From positions 77,702,902 through 77,766,901 of the forward strand of contig NC_092091.1 of assembly GCF_045679555.1 (NCBI RefSeq): a DNA stretch of 64,000 bases, given 5' to 3'. The notes beneath the pieces were generated by a model. That model did not search any database and was not told the origin of the DNA. It worked only from the letters and a program-made list of their open reading frames with translations. Positions 61,155-64,000 of the stretch are shown piece after piece. This DNA comes from Salvelinus alpinus. Taxonomy: Eukaryota; Chordata; Actinopteri; Salmoniformes; Salmonidae. How positions within the stretch are numbered: position 1 is the stretch's first letter; the number at the start of each line of letters is the position of its first letter. The translations under genes were made by a program, and so were the position numbers.

Positions 61155-62862
61155 GACATCTACACTACTATAACAGGTCAGTTATCTGGTTCTGACATGA
61201 TAGTATAGTGTTGTGACATCTACACTACTATAACAGGTCAGTTATCTGGTGATAGTATAGTGTTCTGACATCTACACTACTATAACAGGTCAGTTATCTG
61301 GTGATAGTATAGTGTTGTGACATCTACACTACTATAACGTGTCAGTTATCTGGTGATAGTATAGTGTTCTGACATCTACACTACTATAACAGGTCAGTTA
61401 TCTGGTGATAGTATAGTGTTCTGACATCTACACTACTATAACAGGTCAGTTATCTGGTGATAGTATAGTGTTCTGACATCTACACTACTATAACAGGTCA
61501 GGTATCTGGTGATAGTATAGTGTTCTGACATCTACACTACTATAACAGGTCAGGTATCTGGTGATAGTACAGTGTTCTGACATCTACACTACTATAACAG
61601 GTCAGTTATCTGGTGATAGTAAAGTGTTCTGACATCTACACTACTATAACATGTCAGTTATCTGGTGATAGTATAGTGTTGTGACATCTACACTACTATA
61701 ACAGGTCAGTTATCTGGTGATAGTATAGTGTTCTGACATCTACACTACTATAACAGGTCAGTTATCTGGTGATAGTATAGTGTTGTGACATCTACACTAC
61801 TATAACAGGTAAGTTATCTGGTGATAGTATAGTGTTGTGACATCTACACTACTATAACAGGTCAGTTATCTGGTGATAGTATAGTTCTGACATCTACACT
61901 ACTATAACATGTCAGTTATCTGGTGATAGTATAGTGTTCTGACATCTACACTACTATAACAGGTCAGTTATCTGGTGATAGTGTAGTGGTCTGACTTCTA
62001 CACTACTATAACAGGTCAGTTATCTGGTGATAGTATAGTTCTGACATCTACACTACTATAACAGGTCAGTTATCTGGTGATAGTATAGTGTTCTGACATC
62101 TACACTACTATAACAGGTCAGTTATCTGGTGATAGTATAGTGTTCTGACATCTACACTGCTATAACAGGTCAGTTATCTGGTGATAGTATAGTGTTGTGA
62201 CATCTACACTACTATAACAGGTCAGTTATATGGTGATAGTATAGTGTTCTGTCATCTACACTACTATAACAGGTCAGTTATCTGGTGATAGTATAGTGTT
62301 CTGACATCTACACTACTATAACAGGTCAGTTATCTGGTGATAGTATAGTGTCCTGATGTCTAAACTACTATAACAGGTCAGTTATCTGGTGATAGTATAG
62401 TGTTCTGACATCTACACTACTATAACAGGTCAGTTATCTGGTGATAGTATAGTGTCCTGATGTCTAAACTACTATAACAGGTCAGTTATCTGGTGATAGT
62501 ATAGTGTTCTGACATCTACACTACTATAACAGGTCAGTTATCTGGTGATAGTATAGTGTTCTGACATCTACACTACTATAACATGTCAGTTATCTGGTGA
62601 TAGTATAGTGTTCTGACATCTACACTACTATAACAGGTCAGTTATCTGGTGATAGTAAAGTGGTCTGACATCTACACTACTATAACAGGTCAGTTATCTG
62701 GTGATAGTGTAGTGTTCTGACATCTACACTACTATAACAGGTCAGTTATCTGGTGATAGTATAGTGTTCTGACATCTACACTACTATAACAGGTCAGTTA
62801 TCTGGTGATAGTATAGTGTCCTGATGTCTAAACTACTATAACAGGTCAGTTTATCTTGTGAT
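61155..62862. repeat. 52-bp minisatellite, about 33 copies
   Basis: The core ACATCTACACTACTATAACA recurs every 52 bp. A distinctive variant (GTCCTGATGTCTAAACTACT) occurs at about 62350, 62454 and 62818. The first two are two units apart and the third is seven units further on, which suggests small block duplications. Confidence 0.97.
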
Positions 62863-63042
62863 TGTATAATCAACTGTCCTACAGTTAGAATAGGATGTTT
62901 GTCACTAATACTGGAACTGGAGGAAGCTACAAGATGTGCAGGCTTTTGTTTCAGCCCAACCCTAACATACCTGATTCTACTAATCAACCAATCACAATCT
63001 AAATCAGTTAACTGAATGCAAAGTCACTGTTTTCTACCAGAA

Positions 63043-64000
63043 GTGTTGTATTACCAGTGTTGTATTACCAGTGTTATATTACTAGTGTTGTATTACCAGT
63101 GTTGTATTACCAGTGTTCTATTACTAGTGTTGTATTACCAGTGTTATATTACCAGTGTTGTATTACCAGTGTTGTATTACCAGTGTTGTATTACTAGTGT
63201 TGTATTACTAGTGTTGTATTACCAGTGTTGTATTACTAGTGTTGTATTACCAGTGTTGTATTACTAGTGTTGTATTACCAGTGTTGTATTACCAGTGTTG
63301 TATTACTAGTGTTGTATTACCAGTGTTGTATTACCAGTGTTGTATTACCAGTGTTGTATTACCAGTGTTGTATTAGCAGTGTTGTATTACTAGTGTTGTA
63401 TTAGCAGTGTTCTACTACCAGTGTTCTATTACCAGTGTTGTATTACTAGTGTTGTATTAGCAGTGTTGTATTACTAGTGTTGTATTACTAGTGTTGTATT
63501 AGCAGTGTTCTACTACCAGTGTTGTATTACTAGTGTTGTATTAGCAGTGTTGTATTACTAGTGTTGTATTAGCAGTGTTCTACTACCAGTGTTCTATTAC
63601 CAGTGTTGTATTAGCAGTGTTGTATTACTAGTGTTGTATTACCAGTGTTGTATTACCAGTGTTGTATTACTAGTGTTGTATTACCAGTGTTCTATTACCA
63701 GTGTTGTATTACTAGTGTTGTATTAGCAGTGTTGTATTACTAGTGTTGTATTAGCAGTGTTCTACTACCAGTGTTCTATTACCAGTGTTGTATTAGCAGT
63801 GTTGTATTACTAGTGTTGTATTACCAGTGTTGTATTACCAGTGTTGTATTACTAGTGTTGTATTACTAGTGTTGTATTACCAGTGTTGTATTACTAGTGT
63901 TGTATTACCAGTGTTGTATTACTAGTGTTGTATTACCAGTGTTGTATTACCAGTGTTGTATTACTAGTGTTGTATTACCAGTGTTGTATTACCAGTGTTG
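63043..64000. repeat. 14-bp minisatellite, about 68 copies, reaching the window end
   Basis: Units GTGTTGTATTACCA/GTGTTGTATTACTA with GCAG and TCTACTACC variants. The array runs off the window. Groups of variants recur in blocks (for example the 'ttctactaccagtgttctat' groups near 63410, 63588 and 63768), a sign of higher-order copying. Confidence 0.96.

Noticed and set aside
63016-63267. 83-codon frame over the 14-bp repeat
   Set aside because: A chance frame in a low-complexity array; period 14 does not preserve frame and the openness is short-lived.

Overview
This window looks like vertebrate nuclear DNA, most probably from a salmonid fish. The evidence is the repeat content: several decayed fish Tc1 transposons, tRNA-derived salmonid-type SINEs, a broken L2/CR1/jockey-type LINE, an LTR insertion with target duplication, an often repeated non-coding element that I recognise from salmonid genomic DNA, and very many minisatellites. 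There are no operons or bacterial signals. Coding sequence is a small fraction and is split by canonical AG...GT introns.

One plus-strand gene can be followed through most of the window. Its 3' end is a single 4.67-kb terminal exon (54426-59092) for a VLIG-type large GTPase, the family of interferon-induced very large GTPase 1 (GVIN1) and URGCP. Upstream are six intact exons of exactly 270 bp (24181, 27087, 28378, 39655, 42373, 44924). Each encodes one fibronectin type III (FN3) domain and each is flanked by phase-1 introns. A 5' exon fragment without a donor (53136) and an in-frame-shortened 162-bp FN3 exon (53750) follow. The GTPase exon also begins in phase 1, so the array can be spliced straight into it. 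Two small upstream exons (8139-8191 and 12123-12216), and perhaps a third ending at 7413, join in matching phase. The chain encodes about 2,200 residues. The promoter and first exon were not identified.

Layout: 1-487, 18-bp minisatellite. 600-6230, no exon recognised, with old transposon pieces and a perfect hairpin. 6234-6829, 30-bp minisatellite. 7380-7897, 45-bp minisatellite grown around a possible splice donor. 8139-12216, small exons, LINE remnant and 55-bp minisatellite. 12.2-22 kb, an intron filled with copies of one dispersed element, a Tc1-related MITE and a SINE. 22.4-29 kb, Tc1 copies and FN3 exons 1-3. 30.9-38.8 kb, a minisatellite of about 280 copies of 28 bp. 39.6-45.2 kb, FN3 exons 4-6 and a 56-bp minisatellite. 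45.2-53 kb, LTR candidate and a Tc1 with a retroposon nested inside it. 53.1-59.1 kb, broken and shortened FN3 exons and the GTPase exon. 59.1-64 kb, 3' flank and two more minisatellites.

The FN3 array grew by tandem duplication of a unit of about 0.9 kb (exon plus intron) and then by duplication of a larger block. Exons 1-2-3 with their flanking Tc1 and retroposon match exons 6-7-8. My inference is that the gene makes a cytosolic, interferon-system GTPase with a repeat-variable FN3 front end. Family membership rests on motifs read by eye; no database search was run.
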